From positions 1 through 63,092 of the forward strand of contig NZ_JOCB01000041.1 of NCBI RefSeq assembly GCF_000718775.1: a stretch of 63,092 nt of DNA, given 5' to 3'. Within the stretch, counting starts at the first letter, position 1. Each line of letters starts with the position of its first letter. This document shows, one piece after another, positions 29,050 to 40,376 of the stretch. Source of the stretch: Streptomyces sp. NRRL S-31 (lineage in GTDB: Bacteria > Actinomycetota > Actinomycetes > Streptomycetales > Streptomycetaceae). The position numbers were made by a program, and so were the translations under genes. Below the pieces are notes generated by a model that was given only the letters and a program-made list of their open reading frames with translations, searched no databases and was not told where the DNA came from.

Positions 29050-30216
29050 TCAGCCGGGTATGCCGGCGGCGAGCAGTTCCACGAAGCCGACGTCCTCGTT
29101 GGCGACGCCGAAGACCTCGGCGCGCAGCAGGGTCCGCTCGGCCCAGGCGCGGTGCGGCTTCACCTCGTTCATCTTGTTCGTGTAGGCCGACCGCAGTACA
29201 CCCCCGCCGCCGCGTTCCGGCCGCAGGATGTCCTGCGCGTCACTGAACTCCTCGTGGCTGACCACGGAGAGCGCGTGCACGGGCAGCACGTGGGAGGGGT
29301 GGATGCAGGTCTTGCCGAGCAGGCCGTTGGCCTGGTCGAGGGAGATCTCCCGCAGCAGTCCGTCCATGGCGTGGGCGAGGAGCTTCTCGCGCAGTTCGGT
29401 GGCCTGCACCTCGAGGAAGGGGCTCTGCCGGAGCTGCGGCTTGAACATGCGTTCGGAGACGCGGAAGTACTCCCAGACCGGGCCGGTGACGGTGAAGCCG
29501 GTGCCGTCGGCACGGCCGAGCATGTTCACGACGTCGGCGATCACGGAGGCCACGACCTGGACGTCGTAGGCGGTCATGTCGGGGGCGCGGCGCAGCCCGT
29601 AGGAGGAGCAGAAGTCGGTCACGCCGAGGCGGAGGGCCAGCACCCGGTCGCGGTACTTGTCGACCGCGCGGGATATGCCCTCCAGGGTCTCCACGCGCGA
29701 CTCCCGGTAGAGCAGCTCGGGGGACTCCAGGACCGGCATGGCGAAGAGCCGGCGGCCGGCGGCCTGCTCCGCCGCGGTCAGGGCCTCCAGGAAGGGGGTG
29801 CCGCGCTCCTCGGTGAACTTGGGCAGCACGAACCCGGACAGCAGCCGTACGGCCGGGCCGAGGCGGCGGACCAGGTCCGGGATCTGCTCGGCGGCGCGCA
29901 CCCGGACGAACAGCAGGGGCGGCTCCGCTCCGGGCCGGGCGGCGAGGTCGGCGAACTGCCTGACGAGGTTCTCCTCCCCCGCGACGACGTCCGCGTCGTC
30001 GATGGAGTCCTCCAGGCACAGCACCATCGAGACCACGCCGTTCGCCGCCTGTCTGAGGACGTCGTCGGCGAGCCGTGGCCGGGTGGCCGGGCTGTACAGC
30101 GTGGCGCCCAGGGCCGCGGAGAGCAGCCGGGCCGGGGAGTCGGCGGTGAACGCGCACGGCTCCTGATGGAAGAGGTGCTGTCGCACCTCGGGGGCGATGT
30201 GCCCGAAATGACGCAT
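29050..30216 (-). CDS. HpcH/HpaI citrate-lyase-beta-like protein of the Ter cluster
   Basis: The product has 388 residues. The TIM-barrel lyase features include LYSPATRPRLADDVL, MVLCLEDSIDD (acidic metal region), LFVRVRAAEQIPDL, FAMPVLESPELLYR (metal Glu) and KTCIHPSHVLPVHAL, the C-terminal signature of citrate-lyase beta-like C-C lyases. The ATG at 30216 is the first gene of the minus-strand operon that continues into the phosphoribosyltransferase fusion and HAD genes (gaps 25 and overlapping). It is divergent from a TerD-like gene. The substrate is unknown. Confidence 0.82.
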   Translation of the reverse strand: MRHFGHIAPEVRQHLFHQEPCAFTADSPARLLSAALGATLYSPATRPRLADDVLRQAANGVVSMVLCLEDSIDDADVVAGEENLVRQFADLAARPGAEPPLLFVRVRAAEQIPDLVRRLGPAVRLLSGFVLPKFTEERGTPFLEALTAAEQAAGRRLFAMPVLESPELLYRESRVETLEGISRAVDKYRDRVLALRLGVTDFCSSYGLRRAPDMTAYDVQVVASVIADVVNMLGRADGTGFTVTGPVWEYFRVSERMFKPQLRQSPFLEVQATELREKLLAHAMDGLLREISLDQANGLLGKTCIHPSHVLPVHALSVVSHEEFSDAQDILRPERGGGGVLRSAYTNKMNEVKPHRAWAERTLLRAEVFGVANEDVGFVELLAAGIPG

Positions 30217-30390
30217 AGGACTCCCTCAGGATGCGAGCCGAGCCTCTGGGTTCGGTAAAGGGTGGCCGGTAATAGTACGTAGGGATCCATGTCGCCAGTT
30301 CCCGGCGGGCATGAATTTCCGGTAACCCGTCCATGTCGGCGGCACGGCCCCGCGTTGTCGTGACCAGGACCGAGAAGGCAGGATGACCGC

Positions 30391-31170
30391 ATGACGCACG
30401 CGATGCTGAAGGGGTCGAACGTCCCGCTGGACGCCACCACGGTGCGCGCCGTGCTGCGCTGGACACCGGGGCCCGAGGTCCCCGACGTGGATGTGTCGGC
30501 GCTGCTGCTGGGCGCCGACGGCCGTGTGCGCTCGGACGAGGACTTCGTCTTCTACAACCAGCCCCGGCACCCCTCCGGGGCGGTGTGGCGGCTCGGCAAG
30601 AAGCAGCTCGCCGAGGGGCTGACCGACACGATCCAGGCGGACCTGTCCGGCGTCGAGCCGGGCATCGGCCGGGTCCTGCTGGTCGCCTCCGCGGACGGGG
30701 TCCCCTTCGACCGGGTGCCGGCGCTGTGCATCCTGCTGCACGACGCGGCGGCCGGCGGCGGGGAGCCGCTGGCCCGGTTCGACATCACCCCGGAGACCGG
30801 CGCGGAGACGGCGCTGATCTGCGGCGAGCTGTACCGGCGCGGGGAGGGCTGGAAGTTCCGGGCGCTGGGCGAGGGCTACTCGAACGGGCTGAAGGGGCTC
30901 GCCACGGACTTCGGCATCTCGGTGGACGAGTCGGAGGCGGAGGAGGAGCCGCCGGCGTCCCAGCCCTTGCCGCCGGAGCAGCCGACGTCCGCGCTGCCGG
31001 TGCCGCAGCCCGCGTACGGGTATCCGCAGCAGACCTCCGGGCAGCCGGCGTACGGGTACCCGCAGGCTCAGCCTGCGCAGGCGCCCGCGCCGGTGCCGGT
31101 GCCGGTGACCGTGGGGGCGGACCCGGACTTCCGGCTGCCGCCGCAGGGGCCGCAGTTCATCGGGCGGTAG
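30391..31170 (+). CDS. Divergent TerD-domain protein with Pro/Gln/Tyr tail
   Basis: The product has 259 residues. Residues 1 to about 180 form a TerD fold ([25 protein letters not shown], then [22 protein letters not shown]). The acidic Ca-binding loop of true TerD proteins (GDN...GEGDDE) is missing and replaced by a neutral segment. The last 80 residues are disordered with two QPAYGYPQ repeats. It is divergently transcribed from the citrate-lyase-like gene and convergent with the TerA-like gene. Confidence 0.83.
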   Translation: MTHAMLKGSNVPLDATTVRAVLRWTPGPEVPDVDVSALLLGADGRVRSDEDFVFYNQPRHPSGAVWRLGKKQLAEGLTDTIQADLSGVEPGIGRVLLVASADGVPFDRVPALCILLHDAAAGGGEPLARFDITPETGAETALICGELYRRGEGWKFRALGEGYSNGLKGLATDFGISVDESEAEEEPPASQPLPPEQPTSALPVPQPAYGYPQQTSGQPAYGYPQAQPAQAPAPVPVPVTVGADPDFRLPPQGPQFIGR

Positions 31171-31180
31171 CCGCGGGCGG

Positions 31181-31915
31181 TCATCTGTCCGCCTTCGCCT
31201 TGTAGCCCCTGCCCCACTGGAGTCCCCAGCCGTACAGGCGGTCCAGCTCGCCCTGGAAGCCGTAGACGAACTTCACCTCGCGGCGGACGATCAGTTCGTC
31301 CTTGACGTTCTCGATCAGGACCACGGCGCAGGAGCGGGCCTGGGGGTGGCGCTCGTCCAGGCCGATCTCGATGCGGGGGCCGTTGCCGGGGTAGAGGGTG
31401 ACGATCGCGTGCGTGCGGTCGAAGGCGGGGGTCTGGTCGTAGATGTAGACGAAGACCAGCAGCCGCTTGATGGCTTCCCGGTGGTCGAGGTTGACGTACA
31501 TCGTCTCGCCGGACCCCGAGCCGAACCGGTCGTCACCGCTGAGTTTGATGTACGGCGGGGCGTTGACGTCCCCGAGGTAGCCGCCGAGCGGCTGTACGAC
31601 CCCCTTGGTGCCGTCGGCCAGCTCGTACAGGCAGCCGAGGTCGAGGTCCACGTTGACCATGCTCTGGCCGTGGCCGAGCACCTCCGGCGGCTTCAGCGCC
31701 CTGAGGGGGTGCCGCAGCAGGCTGGTGCGCTCGGCCCCGAAGTCGGAGGTGCGCATCCGCCAGGTGAGGTTGACGCGCAGGTTGCCGGTGGCGGCCCCCT
31801 GCTTGGTCAGGGACACCGTGGGGTGCCGCCTGGTCAGCTCTATGGCGTCGCCGGACGCGCTGCCCGCGTCGAAGTCGGCGGCGCGTCCGCCCAGCAGTCC
31901 GTCGAAGAAACCCAT
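31181..31915 (-). CDS. TerD-superfamily protein (TerA-like)
   Basis: The product has 244 residues. The N-terminal MGFFDGLLGGR leads into a segment with RRHPTVSLTKQGAATGNLRV, then a TerD-like beta sandwich with VNVDLDLGCLYEL, PYIKLSGDDRFGSGSGE (acidic metal loop) and RRLEV-type strands. It looks like the TerA-type members of tellurium-resistance operons rather than a canonical TerD. It is probably cytosolic and membrane-peripheral. The ATG at 31915 follows GGGGGCGGGA. Confidence 0.75.
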   Translation of the reverse strand: MGFFDGLLGGRAADFDAGSASGDAIELTRRHPTVSLTKQGAATGNLRVNLTWRMRTSDFGAERTSLLRHPLRALKPPEVLGHGQSMVNVDLDLGCLYELADGTKGVVQPLGGYLGDVNAPPYIKLSGDDRFGSGSGETMYVNLDHREAIKRLLVFVYIYDQTPAFDRTHAIVTLYPGNGPRIEIGLDERHPQARSCAVVLIENVKDELIVRREVKFVYGFQGELDRLYGWGLQWGRGYKAKADR

Positions 31916-31946
31916 TCCCGCCCCCAGGTACCCGTTCTGACGCCGA

Positions 31947-31975
31947 CGGGGCGGCCGGCCATGCCGGCCGCCCCG
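31947..31975 (-). terminator. Perfect GC-rich hairpin before the TerA-like gene
   Basis: A 13-bp stem has the loop CAT and lies 32 bases upstream of the TerA-like start, after the DUF475 gene on the same strand. Confidence 0.7.
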
Positions 31976-31992
31976 CTCAGAGCGTTCCTCAC

Positions 31993-32017
31993 CGTCCGGG
32001 GTGTCACACCCCGGACG
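31993..32017 (-). terminator. Hairpin overlapping the DUF475 stop codon
   Basis: An 11-bp stem CGTCCGGGGTG/CACCCCGGACG has the loop TCA. The last four codons and the stop of the DUF475 gene lie inside it. Confidence 0.7.
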
Positions 32018-33143
32018 AGACTTCGGTCTTCTCGCCGGAGCCCGCGCCGGCCGCGGCCAGCGCGCGGTTGCGGCGGACGGAGGAGAAGAAGGACGAGGCG
32101 ATCAGCACGACACCGACCAGACCGGTGATCACCTCGTTGATCTGGTACTGGATGGTGACCAGGAGGAGCACGGCGAGGGCGCCGATGGCGTAGTGGGCGC
32201 CGTGCTCCAGGTAGACGTAGTCGTCGAGGGTGCCCTGGCGGACCAGGTACACGGTCAGCGACCGGACGTACATCGCGCCGATGCCGAGGCCGAGGGCCAT
32301 CAGGACGATGTCGTTGGTGATGGCGAAGGCGCCGATCACGCCGTCGAAGGAGAACGACGCGTCCAGGACCTCCAGGTAGAGGAACATGAAGAACGCGGCC
32401 TGGCCGGCCAGGACGACCGCCGGCTTCTTCCTGCCGGTGCGGGCGGCCTCTTCCTCCTCCTCGTGCTCGCGCTCCTCCTCGTCCTCCAGTTTGTCCTCGA
32501 AGTAGCCGGAGAGACCGCCGACGACCAGGTAGGTGATCAGGCCCGCGATGCCGGCGATCAGGACCGTCTGGGCCTTGTCGGCGTGGGCGCCGCCGTGCTG
32601 GTGGGCGTGGGCGGCGAAGGTGAAGGACGCGATCAGCAGGACGATCAGGGAGACGCAGACCGACAGCATGTCGACCTTGCCGAGCTTGGCCAGGGGCCGC
32701 TCGATCCAGCGCAGCCACTGGACGTCCCGGTCCTCGAAGACGAAGTCGAGGAAGATCATCAGCAGGAACATGCCACCGAAGGCGGCGATCGCCGGGTGGG
32801 CGTCGGTGACCAGCTGCTGGTAGCGGTCCTTGTTGTTGAACGCGAGGTTGACGGCCTCGATCGGGCCCATCTTGGCGCTGATCGCGACGATGACGACGGG
32901 GAAGACCAGCCGCATGCCGAAGACGGCGATGAGGACGCCGACCGTGAGGAAGATCTTCTGCCAGAAGGCGTTCATCTTCTTCAGGATTCCGGCGTTGACC
33001 ACCGCGTTGTCGAAGGACAGCGAGATTTCCAGGATGGCCAGGATCGCCACGACACCGAAGGCGGTCCACCCCCCGTAGAACGCCGCCGCGACCAGACCGA
33101 GCGCGGTGACCGCGAACGACCAGCCGAAGGTTTTCAGAAGCAC
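32004..33143 (-). CDS. DUF475 (TerC-like) integral membrane protein
   Basis: The product has 379 residues and about nine membrane segments. Two TerC-type motifs are present: EISLSFDNAVVNAGIL (segment 2) and LDASFSFDGVIGAFAIT (segment 6), each with the conserved Asp. A His-rich loop (HAHQHGGAHADK) and a Glu-rich loop (EDEEEREHEEEEE) are exposed and could bind metal. TerC-like proteins pair with TerD proteins at the membrane in the Ter system. The GTG at 33143 follows GGGGTA. The terminator at 33172 separates it from terD. Confidence 0.88.
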   Translation of the reverse strand: MLLKTFGWSFAVTALGLVAAAFYGGWTAFGVVAILAILEISLSFDNAVVNAGILKKMNAFWQKIFLTVGVLIAVFGMRLVFPVVIVAISAKMGPIEAVNLAFNNKDRYQQLVTDAHPAIAAFGGMFLLMIFLDFVFEDRDVQWLRWIERPLAKLGKVDMLSVCVSLIVLLIASFTFAAHAHQHGGAHADKAQTVLIAGIAGLITYLVVGGLSGYFEDKLEDEEEREHEEEEEAARTGRKKPAVVLAGQAAFFMFLYLEVLDASFSFDGVIGAFAITNDIVLMALGLGIGAMYVRSLTVYLVRQGTLDDYVYLEHGAHYAIGALAVLLLVTIQYQINEVITGLVGVVLIASSFFSSVRRNRALAAAGAGSGEKTEVSSGV

Positions 33144-33171
33144 TGGCTACCCCATCATCTGTTGGGGGTCC

Positions 33172-33194
33172 CTCCCGGACACGAGATCCGGGAG
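33172..33194 (-). terminator. Hairpin between terD and DUF475
   Basis: An 8-bp stem CTCCCGGA/TCCGGGAG has a 7-base loop. It lies between two same-strand genes, so it may be a partial terminator. Confidence 0.6.
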
Positions 33195-33221
33195 GAAGTC
33201 TCCCCCGCGCCGTACGCGGCT

Positions 33222-33800
33222 TTACGAAACGTTGACTCCGAAGTCTAGAGCGATGCCCCGCAGCCCCGACGCGTACCCCTGACCGACCGCACGGAACTTC
33301 CACTCGCCCTGGTGGCGATACAGCTCACCGAAGATCATCGCGGTCTCGGTGGAGGCGTCCTCGCTCAGGTCGTAGCGCGCCAGTTCCTGGCCGTCGGCCT
33401 GGTTGACGACCCGGATGAAGGCGTTGGAGACCTGGCCGAAGGTCTGGCCGCGCTCGTCCGCCAGGTGGATGGAGACCGGGAAGACGATCTTCTCGCAGTG
33501 GGCCGGAACCCTGCCGAGGTCCACCAGGACCGACTCGTCGTCGCCCTCGCCCTCGCCGGTGAGGTTGTCGCCGGTGTGCTCGACCGAGCCGTCGGGGCTC
33601 TTGAGCTGGTTGTAGAAGACGAACCAGTCGTCGCCCAGCACCCGGTTGCCGGTGCCGCACAGCAGCGCGCTGGCGTCCAGGTCGAAGGGGGCACCGGTGG
33701 TGGAACGCGCGTCCCAGCCGAGCCCGATCATGACGTTGGTGAGGTTGGGTGCGGCCTTGGAGAGGGAGACGTTTCCCCCCTTGGCGAGCGTGACGCCCAT
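33222..33800 (-). CDS. terD: TerD-family tellurium resistance/stress protein
   Basis: The product has 192 residues, the full length of the family. It begins [15 protein letters not shown], has [19 protein letters not shown], the Ca2+-site acidic loop [13 protein letters not shown] and the late [18 protein letters not shown]. TerD proteins are Ca-binding cytoplasmic stress proteins needed for oxidative stress tolerance and normal development in Streptomyces. The ATG at 33800 follows GGGGAGGA. It is a tandem paralogue of the next gene upstream (33927). Confidence 0.93.
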   Translation of the reverse strand: MGVTLAKGGNVSLSKAAPNLTNVMIGLGWDARSTTGAPFDLDASALLCGTGNRVLGDDWFVFYNQLKSPDGSVEHTGDNLTGEGEGDDESVLVDLGRVPAHCEKIVFPVSIHLADERGQTFGQVSNAFIRVVNQADGQELARYDLSEDASTETAMIFGELYRHQGEWKFRAVGQGYASGLRGIALDFGVNVS

Positions 33801-33844
33801 GGTGCTGGTCCTCCCCTGGTGGTGCTTCCCTGGTGGTCCCGCGC

Positions 33845-33879
33845 GTCCGGCGCCGCTCCCGAACGGTGCGGCGCCGGAC
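33845..33879 (-). terminator. First of two hairpins between the terD paralogues
   Basis: A 12-bp stem GTCCGGCGCCGC/GCGGCGCCGGAC has an 11-base loop. Confidence 0.65.
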
Positions 33880-33882
33880 TGG

Positions 33883-33910
33883 GGGGCCGTGCGGCGGGCC
33901 GCACGGCCCC
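33883..33910 (-). terminator. Second hairpin between the terD paralogues
   Basis: Near-perfect 13-base arms GGGGCCGTGCGGC/GCCGCACGGCCCC are separated by only 2 bases. It is directly downstream of the 33927 gene. Confidence 0.65.
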
Positions 33911-33926
33911 TGGTGCCTGACGCCGG

Positions 33927-34502
33927 TCAGACGTTGACGCCGAAGTCCTGCGCGATGCCGCGCAGGCCCGAGGCGTAGCCCTGGCCGATGGCGCGGAACT
34001 TCCACTCCGCGCCGTGCCGGTACAGCTCGCCGAAGACCATGGCGGTCTCGGTGGAGGCGTCCTCGCTGAGGTCGTACCGGGCGATCTCCTGCTGGTTGGC
34101 CTGGTTCACGACGCGGATGAAGGCGTTGCGGACCTGGCCGAAGGACTGCTGGCGGTTCTCCGCGTCGTAGATCGACACCGGGAACACGATCTTCTCGATG
34201 TCGGTCGGGACGCCGGCCAGGTTCACCTTGATCTGCTCGTCGTCGCCCTCGCCCTCACCGGTGAGGTTGTCACCGGTGTGCTCGACCGAGCCGTCGGGGC
34301 TCTTGAGGTTGTTGAAGAAGACGAAGTGCTGGTCGCTCGCGACCTTGCCGGAGTTGTTCAGCAGCAGCGCGCTGGCGTCGAGGTCGAAGTCGGTGCCGGT
34401 CGTGGTGCGCACGTCCCACCCCAGGCCGACGATGACGGCGGTCAGGCCCGGGGCCTCCTTCGTCAGCGATACGTTGCCGCCCTTGCTGAGGCTGACTCCC
34501 AC
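33927..34502 (-). CDS. terD: TerD-family tellurium resistance/stress protein
   Basis: The product has 191 residues: [58 protein letters not shown], and a C-terminal [19 protein letters not shown]. All the acidic metal-site residues are kept. It closely resembles the neighbour at 33222, with long identical DNA over the acidic loop, indicating a tandem duplication. The start is GTG at 34502, 4 bases after GGAGG. It is the promoter-proximal copy. Confidence 0.93.
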   Translation of the reverse strand: MGVSLSKGGNVSLTKEAPGLTAVIVGLGWDVRTTTGTDFDLDASALLLNNSGKVASDQHFVFFNNLKSPDGSVEHTGDNLTGEGEGDDEQIKVNLAGVPTDIEKIVFPVSIYDAENRQQSFGQVRNAFIRVVNQANQQEIARYDLSEDASTETAMVFGELYRHGAEWKFRAIGQGYASGLRGIAQDFGVNV

Positions 34503-34643
34503 GGGTCCTCCATGTGGTGTCCAGGGGCGGGGAGCCCCGTCGTGCTTCGGATATATGGGATCAACGTGCCGATCCTAGTGACGGGTTCCCGCGCCTCGCA
34601 GACCCTGGCGCCGAAACGTCACCGGTGTCGGCCCGCGGCCGGC

Positions 34644-35102
34644 TCACAGGGTGTCGAGCGCCTTCACGTAGTCGTTCAGGTCACGGGCGTCCGGCAGGCC
34701 GTTGACCACGGTCCAGCGCACGACGCCCTCCTTGTCGATGATGAAGGTGCCCCGGACGGCGCAGCCCTTGTCCTCGTCGAAGACGCCGTAGGCGCGCGAG
34801 ACGTTGCCGTGCGGCCAGAAGTCGCTCAGCAGGGGGTACTCCAGGCCCTCCTGCTCGGCGAAGACGCGCAGCGTGTGGATGGAGTCGTTGGAGACGGCGA
34901 GCAGCTGGGTGTCGCGGTCCGCGAACTTCGGCAGGTTGTCGCGCAGCTCGCACAGCTCGCCGGTGCACACGCCGGTGAAGGCGAAGGGGTAGAAGAGCAG
35001 GACCACGTTCTTCTCGCCGCGGAAGCCGGAGAGCCTCACGGTCCGGCCGTGGTTGTCCTTGAGCTCGAAATCGGGCGCCTTGTCGCCGACCTGGATCGCC
35101 AT
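34644..35102 (-). CDS. Peroxiredoxin (AhpE/BCP-type)
   Basis: The product has 152 residues with a thioredoxin fold. The active site [17 protein letters not shown] holds the peroxidatic Cys46 with a second Cys five residues later (Cys51), as in BCP-type atypical two-Cys enzymes. It reduces peroxides in the cytosol using thioredoxin- or mycothiol-linked reductants. It lies on the minus strand between terD and DUF3052. The ATG at 35102 is downstream of AAGGGA. The frame also opens 15 codons earlier, without a site. Confidence 0.9.
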   Translation of the reverse strand: MAIQVGDKAPDFELKDNHGRTVRLSGFRGEKNVVLLFYPFAFTGVCTGELCELRDNLPKFADRDTQLLAVSNDSIHTLRVFAEQEGLEYPLLSDFWPHGNVSRAYGVFDEDKGCAVRGTFIIDKEGVVRWTVVNGLPDARDLNDYVKALDTL

Positions 35103-35189
35103 CGTCGTGCATCCCTTCGGTGGGCTGTTCGGATGAGGGCACAGCAAACGCTGGCCCCCAGCCTACGCAGCGGTCACCGGGGGTCACGG

Positions 35190-35213
35190 ACGGGCCGGGT
35201 GTTCCCGGCCCGT
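35190..35213 (-). terminator. Terminator after DUF3052
   Basis: A perfect 10-bp stem ACGGGCCGGG/CCCGGCCCGT has the loop TGTT. Confidence 0.75.
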
Positions 35214-35230
35214 CCCAGGTGGCGAAGGGG

Positions 35231-35668
35231 TCACTTCTTGGACTTGGCCGCCTTCGGCGTCGCCAGCCGGCTTCCGCTCCAGTCCTTGCCGACGCTGACG
35301 CTCTTCGACGCCGTCAGGCCGGCCGTCGTGGCGGCGTCCTGGATGTCGCTCGGTTCCACGTACCCCGAACGGCCGGTCTTCGGCGTCAGGAGCAGGATCG
35401 CGCCGCCCTCCTCGATGTACGTGGTGGCATCCACCAGCGCATCCGTCAGGTCGCCGTCGTCGTCACGGAACCACAGCACAACGGCGTCGGCCACGTCGTC
35501 GTAGTCCTCGTCCATCAGGTCGCCTTCGACGACTTCCTCGATGGCCTCGCGGAGCTCCTGATCGACGTCGTCGTCGTAGCCGATCTCCTGGACCACCTGC
35601 CCGGGCTGGAACCCCAGCCTGCCGGCAGGGTTCGTCCGCTCCTCCGCGTGGTCCGCGGTCGCGCTCAC
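35231..35668 (-). CDS. DUF3052 protein
   Basis: The product has 145 residues. The conserved core is LGFQPGQVVQEIGYDDDVD, then DEDYDDVADAVVLWFRDDDGDLTDALVD, then a Lys-rich C-terminus (KAAKSKK). It is very acidic in the first half and has no membrane segment. The family is widespread in actinobacteria and its function is not established. The GTG at 35668 has a near-ideal AGGAGG 7 bases away and is preferred over the ATT-side extension to 35686. It is divergent from aceE. Confidence 0.85.
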   Translation of the reverse strand: MSATADHAEERTNPAGRLGFQPGQVVQEIGYDDDVDQELREAIEEVVEGDLMDEDYDDVADAVVLWFRDDDGDLTDALVDATTYIEEGGAILLLTPKTGRSGYVEPSDIQDAATTAGLTASKSVSVGKDWSGSRLATPKAAKSKK

Positions 35669-36072
35669 GGGTTGCCTCCTGATCATGTCTTGGTGAATAT
35701 CTCAGCCACGCGCGTGCGCGAAGCATTGGCCGTAGTCCACACGGGCGGGGCGGATCGCGCAAGTACCCGGCCGTCGGGACCGCCGAAACGGTGACGATCC
35801 AGGCCGTGTCGCCGCAACTCCTGGCACCGTATCTCGCTTTTGCCCGGCCCACATCACTCCGATGTGCCCGGTTTGCCCGGTTCGGAATCATCCGGGCTTA
35901 CGTTGCTCGAACAACTTTGCCAAGCACGTCACACCCCGGGCGTATCGTTGCGTTTTGACCGGGGGCACCGGCGGGACGCGGTGGGGATGACGTACGCCTT
36001 CCCCAGGTACACGATGGGGAACGGTGTAGGCAGGTGCAAGAAGAACTGGCCCTCTGACAGGTAAGGAACAGC
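35669..36072 (+). other. 404-base divergent intergenic region (DUF3052 / aceE)
   Basis: No gene is visible. It holds an imperfect palindrome GTTGCTCGAACAAC (35902-35915) and a direct repeat TGCCCGGTT (two copies near 35870). It must contain the aceE promoter; TTGACC at about 35955 is a possible -35 element but its partner is unclear. Confidence 0.5.
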
Positions 36073-38820
<2,748 letters not shown>

Positions 38821-38843
38821 CGGTCGCGGCGCCGGAGCGGCCC

Positions 38844-38876
38844 AAGGGTGGTGGAGTCCGATCCTCCACCACCCTT
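38844..38876 (+). terminator. Terminator after aceE
   Basis: A perfect 13-bp stem AAGGGTGGTGGAG/CTCCACCACCCTT has a 7-base loop. It lies immediately upstream of the channel promoter. Confidence 0.75.
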
Positions 38877-38886
38877 ACGTTCTCTT

Positions 38887-38892
38887 TACGAT
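38887..38892 (+). promoter_or_regulatory. -10 element, probable leaderless promoter
   Basis: TACGAT is followed by 6 bases and the ATG at 38899. Confidence 0.65.
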
Positions 38893-38898
38893 GGGGGC

Positions 38899-39771
38899 AT
38901 GGAACCGCTGTCGGCACAGGTGCGGTGGGAACGGCACACCCAACGGCCGCTGCTGGCGCTCGCGGTGGCCTTCGCCGTCGCCTACGCCGTGCCGATCGTG
39001 GACGCCTCCGCCGGCCTCTCCCTGACGGCCGCGTGCACGGCGGTGGAGTGGGTGGTGTGGGGGGCGTTCGCCCTCGACTACCTGGTCCGGCTGGCCCTCG
39101 CCCCGCGGCGAGGGGAGTTCGTCCGGCGGCACTGGCCGGACCTGTGCGCGGTCGTCCTGCCGGCCCTGCAACCGCTGCGGCTGCTGCGGCTGGTGTCGAC
39201 GCTGCTGCTCGTGGGCCGGCGCGCCCGGATGGCGCCGCAGATCCGGCTGACCACCTATGTCGTCGGGGCCGTGATCGGCTTGCTGATGTTCGGCTCGCTG
39301 GCGGTGCTGTCGGTGGAGCGGGAGGCGCCGCACGGGAACATCCGGACCCTGGGTGACGCGGTGTGGTGGTCGTTCACCACGATGACGACCGTGGGGTACG
39401 GGGACCACGCGCCGACGACCGGACTCGGGCGGATGATCGCGGTCGGGCTGATGCTGTCCGGGATCGCGTTGCTGGGTGTGGTCACCGCGAACATCGCCGC
39501 CTGGTTCATCTCGCGGTTCGAGCGGGACGACGTGGAGGAGCGGCGGCAGACGGAGGCGATCGCCGCCCTGACCGAGGAGGTCCGGCGCCTGCGGACGGAG
39601 GTGGCGCGGCTGGCCGAGGGCGCCGCCGGGGCGGCGGCGGACGGCGGAGGGGCTCAGGCGACCGGGCGGCCGGCTCCCGGCGGCGCGGCCACCGGCGGAC
39701 CGCCCCGCCCCGACGGCGAGGCGCCGGGTCGGGATGCCGTCGACCAGGACCCGTCCGCGGTCCCGTCCTAG
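38899..39771 (+). CDS. Kv-like potassium channel protein
   Basis: The product has 290 residues and six membrane segments. Segment 4 is arginine-spaced (LQPLRLLRLVSTLLLVGRRAR), like a voltage sensor, and the pore helix and filter are TTMTTVGYGD. The C-terminus has a coiled coil (RRQTEAIAALTEEVRRLRTEV) and a disordered Gly/Ala/Pro tail. It should conduct K+ across the membrane as a tetramer. Voltage dependence is inferred from segment 4. The start is probably leaderless. Confidence 0.87.
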   Translation: MEPLSAQVRWERHTQRPLLALAVAFAVAYAVPIVDASAGLSLTAACTAVEWVVWGAFALDYLVRLALAPRRGEFVRRHWPDLCAVVLPALQPLRLLRLVSTLLLVGRRARMAPQIRLTTYVVGAVIGLLMFGSLAVLSVEREAPHGNIRTLGDAVWWSFTTMTTVGYGDHAPTTGLGRMIAVGLMLSGIALLGVVTANIAAWFISRFERDDVEERRQTEAIAALTEEVRRLRTEVARLAEGAAGAAADGGGAQATGRPAPGGAATGGPPRPDGEAPGRDAVDQDPSAVPS

Positions 39772-39781
39772 GTCCTGCTCT

Positions 39782-40108
39782 CTAGAGGAGCCCGTGGCCC
39801 CAGGTGGCGGCGCCCGCCAGGGCGATGACGGCCAGCAGGGTGTCGATGGCACCCAGGATCAGGGCCACCAGTGCCGGTACCTCGCGTTCGCCCGACCAGC
39901 TGCGGCCCATCGCCTGCCAGCCGCAGAACATCGCGACGGGACCGAGGACGACGCCCAGGGCGAAGAAGCCCGCCACCGCGCAGATCGCGCCGATGATCCC
40001 GAGTGTCGCGCGGTCCGGCCCTGCGCCCGCGCGGGGGAATCCCCCTCGTTGCCACGTCCGGCCGTGCGACCGGGGGTACCCGCGTGTTCCGTGCCCGAAG
40101 CCCGCCAT
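39782..40108 (-). CDS. DUF4190-type small membrane protein
   Basis: The product is about 108 residues with two membrane segments (LGIIGAICAVAGFFALGVVLG and VALILGAIDTLLAVIALAG). A typical short loop CGWQAMGRSW lies between them, and the N-terminus is Gly/Arg-rich. Function is unknown. Three in-frame starts lie together (TTG 40114, ATG 40111, ATG 40108); 40108 has the best spacing from GGGAG. It is convergent with the channel gene. Confidence 0.75.
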   Translation of the reverse strand: MAGFGHGTRGYPRSHGRTWQRGGFPRAGAGPDRATLGIIGAICAVAGFFALGVVLGPVAMFCGWQAMGRSWSGEREVPALVALILGAIDTLLAVIALAGAATWGHGLL

Positions 40109-40376
40109 CATCAACTCCCTGGGGCATATCGACAGTTCGGCTTCGGGGTGCGGGTACCCCGGTTCCGTCGGGGCAGGCCCGCGCGCGCTGTCCCCCTCCG
40201 ACAGCGCGCCGCGTCCCGGGCTCCTCCCATGTCCTGCGGAGGACTTGACCCACTGTTACCTGCGGCGCGCGTCCGGAGCCAGGGATCTTTAGCACAGTCA
40301 CCCGGATAGGGGAACCCCGCCCAGGGGGCCGGGTAACGGCGCGGGCCGGCCGGGAGGAGCGGCGGCCGACGCGGGG

